Shown here: positions 1 through 6,980 of the stretch, piece by piece
Layout of the letters: every line of letters starts with the position of its first letter
Position numbering within the stretch: the stretch's first letter is position 1
NCBI GenBank assembly: GCA_946478975.1
Contig: CAMLEO010000339.1
Span: 1 to 7,004 of the forward strand
Length of the DNA stretch: 7,004 nucleotides
Source of the DNA: an uncultured Steroidobacter sp.
GTDB lineage: Bacteria; Pseudomonadota; Gammaproteobacteria; Steroidobacterales; Steroidobacteraceae
Reading direction: 5' to 3'
Position numbers and translations under genes: made by a program
The notes under the pieces: generated by a model
Told to the model about the DNA's origin: nothing
Database searches by the model: none
What the model saw: the letters and a program-made list of their open reading frames with translations, nothing else

Positions 1-560
1 ACGCGCGTCACCTGCCATGCTTCCATTACCGGTGCCTGGCCGACGATGACGAACAGGCGGCCGCCGATGCGCAGCGCCTGCTGAAAGCGCTCGTCGTACA
101 ACGGCAGCGAGCCGGTCACGGCGATCACGTCGTAGGCGGACTGCTCACTGAACTGCATGGCATCGGCCACTTCGACCGAGACGTTGTTGATCGCCGCCTC
201 GAACAAGTTGCGCCGTGCGATCTCGGCCAGCTCAGGAAAGATCTCCAGCGACCGGACGCGGGCCGCGAGCTGCCCGAGGCAGGCGCTCAGGCAGCCGCTG
301 CCGGTGCCGATTTCCAGCGCGATGTCGGCGGGATTGACAGCCAGGGACTGCAGAATGCGGCCATGAAGCTTCGCCGGCAGCATGGTCTGGCCTTGCGGCA
401 GCGGAATCGGCGCATCAGCGAACGCGACCTCGCGAAACGGCGCGGGCGCGAATTGTTCGCGGCGCACCTGGCGCATGGTCGTCAACACGCGCTCGTCGAA
501 CACCTCCCAGGCATGCACCTGCTGTTCGATCATTTGCTCACGGGCGATCTCGATATTCAT
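1..560 (-). CDS. Protein-L-isoaspartate O-methyltransferase-like protein (PCMT family), 3' end outside window
   Basis: Reading the minus strand from ATG at 560 gives 186 codons with no stop before the left edge, so the C-terminus is missing (family members usually have about 205-225 residues). The family transfers a methyl group from S-adenosylmethionine to isoaspartyl residues in damaged cytosolic proteins. The order of motifs matches E. coli Pcm: a helical N-terminus, the active-site loop (residues 52-61, core PQGQTM), the SAM-binding motif I ALEIGTGSGC (81-90), an acidic residue after strand 2 (E106), the VTG motif (148-150) and the RIGGRLFVIVGQ strand region (164-175). Where Pcm has QTIS in the active-site loop, this protein has QTML, so the conserved serine is a leucine at 61. 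ATG 560 is the only plausible start, because an in-frame TGA lies ten codons upstream; no clear Shine-Dalgarno sequence precedes it. Gammaproteobacteria carry a divergent paralogue of this type, often near tolC, so true isoaspartyl repair activity is uncertain. The family call is secure and the substrate is not. Confidence 0.9.
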   Translation of the reverse strand, partial: MNIEIAREQMIEQQVHAWEVFDERVLTTMRQVRREQFAPAPFREVAFADAPIPLPQGQTMLPAKLHGRILQSLAVNPADIALEIGTGSGCLSACLGQLAARVRSLEIFPELAEIARRNLFEAAINNVSVEVADAMQFSEQSAYDVIAVTGSLPLYDERFQQALRIGGRLFVIVGQAPVMEAWQVTR

Positions 561-772
561 GGCAGCAGTTGGGACAAATTCGTAGGCAAATCAGGCTGGT
601 CAGAGCTGCTCGCAAATGCCCGGAACAGGGCGCATCGCGGCGGCGGCAAGGGTACGGGCTTTGATTACGTCACACAAGCGCGCCTGCCGCGAGCTGAGGC
701 ACCGGCGCGGCAGATCGTGCGTCGTCGATCTCTCACGTTTCGGTCCGGGCCGTCGTCGGGTGCACATTCAGC

Positions 773-801
773 TCAATATTCCCTTCACAGCCGCATACAA
801 T
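773..801 (+). promoter_or_regulatory. Possible sigma70-type promoter for the GGDEF-EAL gene
   Basis: TACAAT at 796-801 matches the -10 consensus at five of six positions. A weak -35 candidate, TCAATA (773-778, three of six), sits 17 bases upstream. The surroundings are more AT-rich than the rest of the region. Transcription would start near 808, giving a leader of about 195 bases before the start codon. A second -10-like hexamer, TATGCT at 838-843, is an alternative and lacks a good -35. This is inference from sequence only. Confidence 0.25.
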
Positions 802-988
802 ATGGTCAATCCCCACGGCAGATGTTCAGCCGTTCGCTATGCTGTCCCTCGCGGTTAACAGACGCTTGCGAGCAATTTTCGCGGCGTCGCTTCAACTTGC
901 CGGAGCAGCGGCGCACGGCCGACGGCATTGCGTGATCTTCGGATGCCGAACCGGCCTGTAGACGGCGTCCGCTCAATCAGGGGTATCG

Positions 989-993
989 AAGGA
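989..993 (+). promoter_or_regulatory. Shine-Dalgarno sequence of the GGDEF-EAL gene
   Basis: AAGGA lies ten bases before the TTG at 1004 and sixteen before the in-frame GTG at 1010. A purine-rich AAAGAG (995-1000) is closer to both. The better spacing of AAGGA favours TTG 1004, while AAAGAG would suit GTG 1010. The two starts differ by only two residues. Confidence 0.5.
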
Positions 994-1003
994 TAAAGAG
1001 CAG

Positions 1004-3316
1004 TTGAATGTGAGCGCCCTGTCAGGGACCTTGAGTATTTCTCTCGCCGTTGCGGTCGTGCTGCTGCTGGGTTTCATCCTTTGGCGGGAGCGCCGGAGCG
1101 CGGCGTTGACCCGTGCCGCCGGCCAGCTCGAAGGCATCGTGCGCTCGGGCAAATTCGCCGAACGCATTCGCGTCACCGGCCCGGCTTCTGAATTCGCCGA
1201 GAGCGCCAATCGCCTGCTCGAACAAATGGCGATGAAAGATCTGTTGATCGGCGAGCGCGAGCGTTCGCTGGTCGGCCTGTTGAGCGGCCTGCACGAAGCA
1301 GTCGCCGTGCATCGCGAGCACATCGTGTTCGCCAACGAGCGCTTTGCGGCGCTGACCGGCGTCGGTGAGGTGGACCGGCTCACCGGCAAAAAGATGCCGG
1401 ACCTGATTCATCCCGATTACACCGAGCTGGTGAGCGAACATTTGCGGCGCTCGCTCGCCGGCGAGCCGGGCCTGGAGCGCCTGGAGATCGAGCTCAATCC
1501 GGACAGCCAGGGCACGGCGCGCGTCGAGCTGTCGGCAGTGCGCATCGACTATCAGGGCGGCCCGGCACTGTTGCTCACGTTGGTCGAGATGGGCCCGCGT
1601 GCGACGCCTTCGACGACGCCGGCTCGCGGCCGGCCCACTGCGTGGGAAACATTGGACTCGCTCGGCGAAGGCGTGATCACGACCGACGTGAGCGGTCGCA
1701 TCGATTATCTCAACCAGGCCGGCGAGCAGCTGATCGGCGTGAGCGCGGTGGACGCGCTCGGCAAGAGCATCACCGACATCATTCAATTGCTGGACGAGAG
1801 CGATCGCCGCTCGCTCGGCGATCCGGTGCGTCACTGCCTCGCCACGCAATCGAAAGTGACGGTCGGGCGTCGCGGCTTGATGATTTCTCGCGACGGCGGC
1901 GAAGAGCGGTCGGTCGAGCTCACCGTCACGCCGCTCAAAGGTCAGAAGGGCGACCTGGTCGGCACCGTGATCGTCGTGCGCGATGTGAGCGAGCTGCGCG
2001 GCATCACCAAGCAGATGTCCTACCAGGCCAGTCACGATGCGTTGACGGGCCTGGTGAATCGTCGCGAGTTCGAACGTCGCCTCGAAGAAGCGCTGGCAAC
2101 GGCACATACGAACGAAGCCCGTCACGTGCTGTGTTATCTCGATCTCGATCGTTTCAAAGCCGTGAACGACACCTGCGGCCACATGGCCGGCGACGGCATG
2201 CTGCGCGAAGTCGCGGCGCTGATAAAAGAAACAGTGCGTGATTCGGATACCGTCGGCCGCTTGGGCGGCGACGAGTTCGGCCTGTTGCTCGTCGGCTGTC
2301 CACTCGAAAAGGCGCGGCAGATTGCGGACGACGTGGTAAGGAAGATCAGCGACTATCGCTTCGTCTGGAAAGACAAGATCTTCAATATCGGCATCAGCGT
2401 CGGCCTGATCGAAATCTCACGCGAGAGCGGTGCGCCGGATGAAGTGATGAGCGCGGCGGACTCGGCTTGTTACGTCGCCAAGAAGCACGGCAATCACGTG
2501 CATGTTTATTCCGCTCGCGATGAAGCGGTCGCGCGGCATCGGGGCGAGATTCAGTGGCTGCAGCGGCTGCAGGCGGCGCTCAAGGACAATCGGTTCGAGC
2601 TGATGGCCCAGCCCATCATTGCGTCGTCGTCGCTGGGCGGTGGCCCGGCGCTGGAAGTGCTGCTGCGTTTGCAGGATGACAATGTGCCGGGCGGCATTTC
2701 GCCGGCGGAGTTCCTGCGCGCGGCGGAACGTTATCGATTGATGTCGGATGTCGATCGCTGGGTGGTGCAAACGTCGCTGACGGCGCTGGGTCGCGGCGGC
2801 ATTCGCCTGCCGCCCAGTCGCAGCCTGTCGATCAACCTGTCCGGCCAGACTCTCGGCGATCCGCAGTTCCTGGAGTTCGTCGTCGATGTGCTCGATCGCA
2901 CCGGCGTTGCGCCCAGCCAGCTGTGTTTCGAAGTCACCGAGAACTCGGTGATCACCAACATCGAGCACGCGCAACGTTTCATAGGTGTGCTGCACGGGAT
3001 GGGCTGTCAGTTCGCGCTCGACGACTTCGGCCGCGGGCTGTCGTCGTTCGGTAACTTGAAGAACCTGCAGCTGGATTATTTGAAGATCGACGGCACGTTC
3101 ATTCGCAACCTGGCGGTCGATTCGGTGAACCAGGCGATGGTTGCGGCGATGATCAAGCTCGCGCGCACGCTGAACTTCCAGGTCATTGCTGAGCAGGTGG
3201 AAGACGCTGGTGCGTTGGACGCCGCCAAGAAGATGGGCGTCGATTTCCTGCAAGGCTACTACCTCGGCCGCCCGCAACCGCTGGCGCGCATCGTGCCGGC
3301 GGCACGAACGATCTAG
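1004..3316 (+). CDS. Membrane-anchored PAS-PAS-GGDEF-EAL protein, predicted cyclic-di-GMP cyclase/phosphodiesterase
   Basis: A 770-residue inner-membrane signalling protein. A ten-residue N-terminus precedes one hydrophobic segment (about 11-27) followed by RERR, so the bulk is predicted cytoplasmic. Two PAS-like domains follow (about 86-195 and 212-330), separated by a Thr/Pro/Ala-rich linker. The GGDEF domain (about 335-505) has an intact GGDEF at 421-425, and RDSD at 412-415 is at the correct distance to be the product-inhibition I-site. The EAL domain (about 515-765) reads EVLLRL at 551-556 instead of EALLRL. Its other catalytic residues are present: N611 in SINLSG, E643 and E646, the D673-D674 pair in DDFG with an intact loop 6, K694 in DYLKID, E730 and Q750. 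Both activities therefore look possible, and PAS input probably sets the balance; ligand and target are unknown. No two-component or other partner gene is adjacent. The start is TTG 1004 or GTG 1010. Transcription ends at the stem-loop 22 bases past the stop. Confidence 0.93.
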   Translation: MNVSALSGTLSISLAVAVVLLLGFILWRERRSAALTRAAGQLEGIVRSGKFAERIRVTGPASEFAESANRLLEQMAMKDLLIGERERSLVGLLSGLHEAVAVHREHIVFANERFAALTGVGEVDRLTGKKMPDLIHPDYTELVSEHLRRSLAGEPGLERLEIELNPDSQGTARVELSAVRIDYQGGPALLLTLVEMGPRATPSTTPARGRPTAWETLDSLGEGVITTDVSGRIDYLNQAGEQLIGVSAVDALGKSITDIIQLLDESDRRSLGDPVRHCLATQSKVTVGRRGLMISRDGGEERSVELTVTPLKGQKGDLVGTVIVVRDVSELRGITKQMSYQASHDALTGLVNRREFERRLEEALATAHTNEARHVLCYLDLDRFKAVNDTCGHMAGDGMLREVAALIKETVRDSDTVGRLGGDEFGLLLVGCPLEKARQIADDVVRKISDYRFVWKDKIFNIGISVGLIEISRESGAPDEVMSAADSACYVAKKHGNHVHVYSARDEAVARHRGEIQWLQRLQAALKDNRFELMAQPIIASSSLGGGPALEVLLRLQDDNVPGGISPAEFLRAAERYRLMSDVDRWVVQTSLTALGRGGIRLPPSRSLSINLSGQTLGDPQFLEFVVDVLDRTGVAPSQLCFEVTENSVITNIEHAQRFIGVLHGMGCQFALDDFGRGLSSFGNLKNLQLDYLKIDGTFIRNLAVDSVNQAMVAAMIKLARTLNFQVIAEQVEDAGALDAAKKMGVDFLQGYYLGRPQPLARIVPAARTI

Positions 3317-3338
3317 CCGCTTTCCTACTCGGCAAATA

Positions 3339-3370
3339 AAAACGGCGCAGCTGCGAGGCTGCGCCGTTTT
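3339..3370. terminator. Bidirectional intrinsic terminator between convergent genes
   Basis: The arms 3339-3351 and 3358-3370 form a perfect 13-bp stem (AAAACGGCGCAGC with its complement) closed by a six-base loop. The stem is flanked by A-rich sequence on the left and ends in TTTT on the right. It lies 22 bases after the GGDEF-EAL stop and 21 bases after the hppA stop on the other strand. The T-tract is stronger leftwards (five T, A, three T), so it should serve hppA best, while the rightward tract is the four T of the stem itself. Confidence 0.9.
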
Positions 3371-3391
3371 GTCAGTTGCTTGCGGTAACGA

Positions 3392-5437
3392 TTACAGCAA
3401 CGGCACCAACAGCAGTGCCACGATGTTGATGATCTTGATCAGCGGGTTGATCGCGGGGCCCGCGGTGTCCTTGTACGGATCGCCGACCGTATCGCCGGTC
3501 ACCGCCGCTTTGTGCGTGTCCGAGCCTTTGCCGCCGTAGTTGCCTTCTTCGATATATTTCTTCGCGTTGTCCCATGCGCCGCCGCCGGTGCACATCGAGA
3601 TGGCGACGAACAGGCCAGTGACGATCGTGCCGATCAGCAGACCGCCGAGCGCACGAATGCCAGCACCCGGGCCCATCAGGAAGTTCATACCGAACGCGAC
3701 CGCGACCGGCACCAGGATCGGCAGCACCGACGGCACGATCATTTCTTTGATCGCCGCGCGCGTCAGCATGTCGACCGCCTTGGAATAGTCGGGCTTGGCC
3801 GTGCCTTCCATGATGCCTTTGATTTCCTGGAACTGACGCCGCACTTCAACGACGACCGAGCCAGCCGCGCGGCCGACTGCTTCCATCGCCATCGCGCCGA
3901 ACAGATAAGGCACCAGGCCGCCGATGAACAAGCCGATGATGACGGCGGGATCGGACAGCGAGAATGCTTCCAGCTTGCCCGCAGCGTCGAGGTTGTGCGT
4001 GTAATCGGCGAACAGCACCAGCGCCGCGAGACCCGCAGAGCCGATGGCGTAGCCTTTGGTCACAGCCTTGGTCGTGTTGCCGACCGCGTCGAGCGCGTCC
4101 GTGATCTTGCGAACTTCTTTCGGCAGGCCGGACATTTCAGCAATGCCGCCGCCGTTGTCGGTGATCGGGCCGTAAGCGTCGAGCGCCACGATCATGCCCG
4201 TCATCGACAACATCGCGGTCGCCGCGATGGCGATGCCGTACAGATCGGCAATGTGATATGCGCCCCAGATGGCGGCACACACCGCGAGCACCGGCAGCGC
4301 AGTCGACTTCATCGACACCGCGAGGCCCGCGATCACGTTCGTGCCGTGACCCGTTTGCGAAGCTGCAGCGACGTAACGCACCGGCGCGAACTCGGTCGCA
4401 GTGTAGAACTCGGTGATCCAGATCAACGCTGCAGTGAGCACGAGACCGATGACCGCACAGGCGAACATATCGTTTGCGGAATCGCCCATGACGTGCTTGG
4501 TGACGAAGTAGAACGCGATCAGCGCCAGCACGCCGGACACCGCCGTGCCTCGATACAGCGCGTTCATGATCTTGCCGCCTTCGCTCGCCTTCACGAAGTA
4601 CGAGCCGATGATGGAAGCGACGATCGACACCGCACCGAGCATCAACGGGAAGATGATGTAACGCAGATCCAGGCCGCCATCGGCCGCGTGGAACATCAAG
4701 CCGCCGAGCACCATGGTCGCGACCACGGTCACCGCGTAAGTTTCGAACAAGTCGGCTGCCATGCCGGCGCAGTCGCCGACGTTGTCACCGACGTTGTCGG
4801 CGATCACGGCCGGGTTGCGCGGATCGTCTTCGGGAATGCCGGCTTCGACTTTGCCGACCAGGTCGGCACCGACGTCCGCACCCTTGGTGAAGATGCCGCC
4901 GCCCAAGCGCGCGAAGATGGAAATCAGCGAGCCGCCGAACGCGAGGCCGACCAGCGAATGCAACGCGGCTTCATCGCCGATGTGACCGCGCATCAAGGTG
5001 AAATAACCGGCGACGCCGATCATGCCGAGGCCGACCACCAGCATGCCGGTGATGGCGCCGCCGCGGAAGGCGACTTGCAATGCCGGATTGAGCCCGACGC
5101 TCGCGGCCTGCGCGGTGCGCACGTTGGCACGCACCGAAACGTTCATGCCGATGTAGCCGGCGAGGCCGGAGAGAATCGCGCCGACCGCGAAGCCGCCGGC
5201 CGTCGCCCAGTTGAGCGCCAGCCCGAGCACGATCAACAGCACGACGCCGACGATTGCAATGGTGGAGTACTGACGATTGAGGTAAGCCTTGGCGCCTGCC
5301 TGGATCGCCGCAGCGATCTCCTGCATGCGCGCGTTGCCCGCGGGCTGCTTGTTGATCCAACCGACCGAAATTACGCCATAGAGCACGGCGAGAACGCCGG
5401 CGCCAATCGCGATCCAAAGCGCGACATCAGTGGACAT
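3392..5437 (-). CDS. hppA: K+-independent proton-translocating membrane pyrophosphatase
   Basis: A 681-residue, very hydrophobic protein of the membrane H+-PPase family, within its usual bacterial length of about 660-720. It hydrolyses pyrophosphate at the cytosolic face of the inner membrane and moves protons outwards. All Mg-PPi-binding blocks are present: [17 protein letters not shown] with D188, D192 and K196; EDDPRNP (203-209); DNVGDNVGD with D214, D218 and D222; GPITDNGGG with D427; and the C-terminal [14 protein letters not shown] (647-660) with D649, D653, K656 and D657. The GNTTKA motif has lysine at 457; in this family lysine here marks K+-independent pumps and alanine marks K+-dependent ones. 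Roughly 15-16 membrane segments are expected from the family. ATG 5437 is preferred to the TTG one codon upstream, because GGAGG lies five bases before the ATG. It is 130 bases downstream of pfp in the same direction, so the two may be cotranscribed. H+ rather than Na+ transport follows from the K+-independent class. Confidence 0.97.
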   Translation of the reverse strand: MSTDVALWIAIGAGVLAVLYGVISVGWINKQPAGNARMQEIAAAIQAGAKAYLNRQYSTIAIVGVVLLIVLGLALNWATAGGFAVGAILSGLAGYIGMNVSVRANVRTAQAASVGLNPALQVAFRGGAITGMLVVGLGMIGVAGYFTLMRGHIGDEAALHSLVGLAFGGSLISIFARLGGGIFTKGADVGADLVGKVEAGIPEDDPRNPAVIADNVGDNVGDCAGMAADLFETYAVTVVATMVLGGLMFHAADGGLDLRYIIFPLMLGAVSIVASIIGSYFVKASEGGKIMNALYRGTAVSGVLALIAFYFVTKHVMGDSANDMFACAVIGLVLTAALIWITEFYTATEFAPVRYVAAASQTGHGTNVIAGLAVSMKSTALPVLAVCAAIWGAYHIADLYGIAIAATAMLSMTGMIVALDAYGPITDNGGGIAEMSGLPKEVRKITDALDAVGNTTKAVTKGYAIGSAGLAALVLFADYTHNLDAAGKLEAFSLSDPAVIIGLFIGGLVPYLFGAMAMEAVGRAAGSVVVEVRRQFQEIKGIMEGTAKPDYSKAVDMLTRAAIKEMIVPSVLPILVPVAVAFGMNFLMGPGAGIRALGGLLIGTIVTGLFVAISMCTGGGAWDNAKKYIEEGNYGGKGSDTHKAAVTGDTVGDPYKDTAGPAINPLIKIINIVALLLVPLL

Positions 5438-5442
5438 CAATT

Positions 5443-5447
5443 CCTCC
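5443..5447 (-). promoter_or_regulatory. Strong Shine-Dalgarno sequence of hppA
   Basis: On the minus strand GGGGGAGGAA (5450 down to 5441) contains a near-perfect GGAGG core five bases before ATG 5437. This decides the start in favour of the ATG rather than the adjacent TTG at 5440, and suggests efficient translation. None of the other starts in the window has so strong a site so well placed. Confidence 0.75.
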
Positions 5448-5465
5448 CCCTTGCGGGCAATCGTT

Positions 5466-5482
5466 GTGAACCAGCGTGAACC
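5466..5482. repeat. Short direct repeat in the hppA leader
   Basis: GTGAACC occurs at 5466-5472 and again at 5476-5482, exactly ten bases apart, about one helical turn. It lies between the possible promoter and the ribosome binding site of hppA. Two half-sites on the same face of the helix could be a regulator binding site, but seven bases repeated once can also arise by chance. Confidence 0.35.
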
Positions 5483-5487
5483 GAATT

Positions 5488-5517
5488 TTTACAACAAGCA
5501 GATCGTCGGCAGTGCAA
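5488..5517 (-). promoter_or_regulatory. Possible internal promoter for hppA
   Basis: Read on the minus strand, TTGCAC (5517-5512) and TGTAAA (5493-5488) are separated by 18 bases and lie in the most AT-rich part of the pfp-hppA gap. The -10 matches the consensus at four positions and the -35 at three. It would give a leader of about 45 bases. If real, hppA could be expressed separately from pfp. Between the pfp stop and this site I find only a weak near-palindrome (5543-5554, arms TTTGC/GCAAA) followed by T-rich sequence on the minus strand, so read-through from pfp is also plausible. Confidence 0.25.
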
Positions 5518-5567
5518 GCCCTGAGCTAGAAACAAACAAAGATTTGCGAGCAAAAAAACGCGCCGAA

Positions 5568-6857
5568 CTATAGCACAAAGGGCTCCGACAACTTCTTCTT
5601 GACGGGCGCGTTCTTGAGCGTCACGTACTGCGGCAGGCCGTCGCGATAGGGCGGGTAGTCTTCGCCGCGAATCAGCGGGCTCAGGTAGCGCCGGCCTTTA
5701 CTGGTGATATGAAAACCGTCCTCGGTGATGTAATCACGCGGCAGCATTTTTTCCTGGTTGGCCACCTGGGACAGCGGCGCCATGCCGATTTTCCATTTGT
5801 AAGGGGCGTTCGAGGCCCGCACGATGGTCGGCATCACCGAATTGTGACCCTTGAGCGCGAGCTCCACTGCGGCCTTGCCGACCGCATACGCCTGGTCGAC
5901 ATCGACCTTGGAGGCGATGTGACGAGCGGCGCGCTGCAGATAGTCGGCGACGGCCCAGTGATATTTGTAATTCAGCTTGGACTTCACCAGCTGCGCGATC
6001 ACTGGTGCAACACCGCCGAGCTGCGCATGACCGAATGCATCGCGCAGTCCGGCGTCGGACAGGAATTTCCCTTCCGCATTCTTCACGCCTTCGGAGACGA
6101 CGATGGCGCAGTAGCCGTACTTTTCCACGCACTCTTTGACGCGTGCACAGAACTTGTCTTCTTCGAATGTGATTTCCGGGAACAGCACGATATGCGGCGC
6201 ATCGCCCTCCTTTTCCGCCGCGAGCCCGCCGGCGGCCGCGATCCAGCCGGCGTGGCGGCCCATCACTTCCATGATGAACACTTTGGTAGAGGTCTTGGCC
6301 ATGGAGGCGACGTCGAATCCCGCCTCGCGGATCGACACTGCGACATATTTCGCCACCGAGCCGAAGCCCGGGCAGCAGTCGGTGATCGGCAGATCGTTGT
6401 CCACCGTCTTCGGCACGTGAATGGCCTGGATGGGATAGCCGAGCGTGTCGGCGAGCTGCGAGACCTTCAGGCAGGTGTCGGCCGAGTCGCCGCCGCCGTT
6501 GTAAAAGAAGTAGCCGATGTCGTGCGCCTTGAAGACGTCGATCAGGCGCTGGTACTGCGCCGGATTGTCTTCGAACTTTTTCAGTTTGTAGCGCGCCGAG
6601 CCGAATGCACCGGACGGCGTATACCGCAGGCCCCGGATCGCCGCGGCCGATTCCTTGCTGGTATCGATCAGATCTTCGGTCAACGCACCGACGATGCCGT
6701 GGCGGCCGGCGTAGACCTTGCCGATGCGGTTCTCGTGGCGCCGGCAGGCTTCGATCACGCCGGACGCGGAGGCGTTGATGACAGCGGTGACACCGCCGGA
6801 CTGGGCATAAAAGGCATTGCGTGGACGAGCAGGACGGCGAGCGGTCTTTTTCGGCAT
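5568..6857 (-). CDS. pfp: Pyrophosphate-dependent 6-phosphofructokinase
   Basis: A 429-residue cytosolic enzyme of the phosphofructokinase family, of the roughly 400-430-residue bacterial PPi type rather than the 320-residue ATP type. It reversibly phosphorylates fructose-6-phosphate to fructose-1,6-bisphosphate, serving both glycolysis and gluconeogenesis. The N-terminal AQSGGVTAVINAS (about 18-30) is the first phosphate-binding loop. GGGDS at 121-125 has aspartate (D124) where ATP enzymes have glycine, and PKTVDND at 149-155 has lysine (K150) where ATP enzymes have glycine; this pair is the accepted PPi signature. D153 of TVDND is the catalytic base. MEVMGR (196-201) and FPEITF (226-231) bind the sugar phosphate. 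ATG 6857 is chosen because the protein then begins MPKKTARRPARPRNAFYAQSGG, as in relatives. A GTG at 6914 would add 19 unrelated residues. No clear ribosome binding site is seen. hppA follows 130 bases downstream and adk is divergent upstream. Confidence 0.95.
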   Translation of the reverse strand: MPKKTARRPARPRNAFYAQSGGVTAVINASASGVIEACRRHENRIGKVYAGRHGIVGALTEDLIDTSKESAAAIRGLRYTPSGAFGSARYKLKKFEDNPAQYQRLIDVFKAHDIGYFFYNGGGDSADTCLKVSQLADTLGYPIQAIHVPKTVDNDLPITDCCPGFGSVAKYVAVSIREAGFDVASMAKTSTKVFIMEVMGRHAGWIAAAGGLAAEKEGDAPHIVLFPEITFEEDKFCARVKECVEKYGYCAIVVSEGVKNAEGKFLSDAGLRDAFGHAQLGGVAPVIAQLVKSKLNYKYHWAVADYLQRAARHIASKVDVDQAYAVGKAAVELALKGHNSVMPTIVRASNAPYKWKIGMAPLSQVANQEKMLPRDYITEDGFHITSKGRRYLSPLIRGEDYPPYRDGLPQYVTLKNAPVKKKLSEPFVL

Positions 6858-6980
6858 TAGCGCACCGGTCGTTAGGAACGAGCGGCGAAGGATAGCGCAA
6901 CTGCGGATGCGCACGGATGGCTGCTTGAGCCCGAGTTTTAATGTACCCTGCGGCCTCTTTCTGGGAGGTCGAAACTAAAA
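6858..6980. promoter_or_regulatory. Shared divergent promoter region of pfp and adk
   Basis: These 123 bases must hold the promoters of both genes. For adk, TTTAAT at 6937-6942 matches the -10 consensus at five of six positions and would give a leader of about 32 bases, but no convincing -35 lies 16-18 bases upstream. For pfp, TATCCT on the minus strand (6894-6889) is a four-of-six -10 with no good -35. The location is strongly supported by gene layout and the individual boxes are weak. I see no clear operator or hairpin. Confidence 0.45.
6963..6968 (+). promoter_or_regulatory. Shine-Dalgarno sequence of adk
   Basis: GGGAGG ends twelve bases before ATG 6981 and fifteen before the second ATG at 6984. 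The spacing is long, which favours the first of the two ATG codons, although relatives normally begin at the equivalent of the second (MRI). Confidence 0.5.

Larger units (their letters stand above)
561..1003. other. Divergent intergenic region with no supported gene
   Basis: This 443-base stretch separates the divergent methyltransferase and GGDEF-EAL genes. Open frames on the plus strand (for example 616-858 and the part of 363-935 that falls here) translate to arginine-rich sequence with no recognisable motif and no ribosome binding site, so I treat them as chance frames in GC-rich DNA. The part around 770-860 is relatively AT-rich and is the most likely promoter zone for the rightward gene. 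On the minus strand, TTGTGT and TACCCT with a 17-base spacer occur upstream of the methyltransferase, a poor sigma70 match. A small imperfect hairpin (arms GCCC/GGGC) lies at 618-630. I see no riboswitch consensus. Confidence 0.6.

Noticed and set aside
363..935. A 190-codon plus-strand frame crossing the methyltransferase start and the intergenic region, with 616-858 in another frame
   Set aside because: The first third is antisense to the real methyltransferase gene, the rest has no motif or ribosome binding site, and the composition is arginine-rich and irregular.
561..1003. A cyclic-di-GMP riboswitch upstream of the GGDEF-EAL gene
   Set aside because: I looked for the conserved GEMM core elements and did not find them on the plus strand.
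1022..2182. Antisense frames within the GGDEF-EAL gene (also 2417-3277)
   Set aside because: They overlap a gene with complete catalytic motifs and read as His/Arg/Gln-rich shadow sequence.
3512..5479. A 655-codon open frame on the plus strand antisense to hppA
   Set aside because: It mirrors a clear hppA gene, is rich in His, Arg, Asp and Gln with no domain, and has no ribosome binding site; it is a reverse-strand shadow of GC-rich codon bias.
5541..5570. An intrinsic terminator directly after pfp
   Set aside because: There is a GC-rich stretch and seven T on the minus strand, but the arms pair poorly (only TTTGC/GCAAA with a two-base gap), so a strong terminator cannot be supported.
5709..6860. 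A 383-codon plus-strand frame antisense to pfp
   Set aside because: It lies within pfp, which has all family motifs; the translation is low-complexity and unlike any known family.
6858..6914. GTG start at 6914 giving pfp 19 extra residues
   Set aside because: The added residues do not resemble relatives, would occupy half the divergent promoter region, and have no ribosome binding site; ATG 6857 fits the family start.
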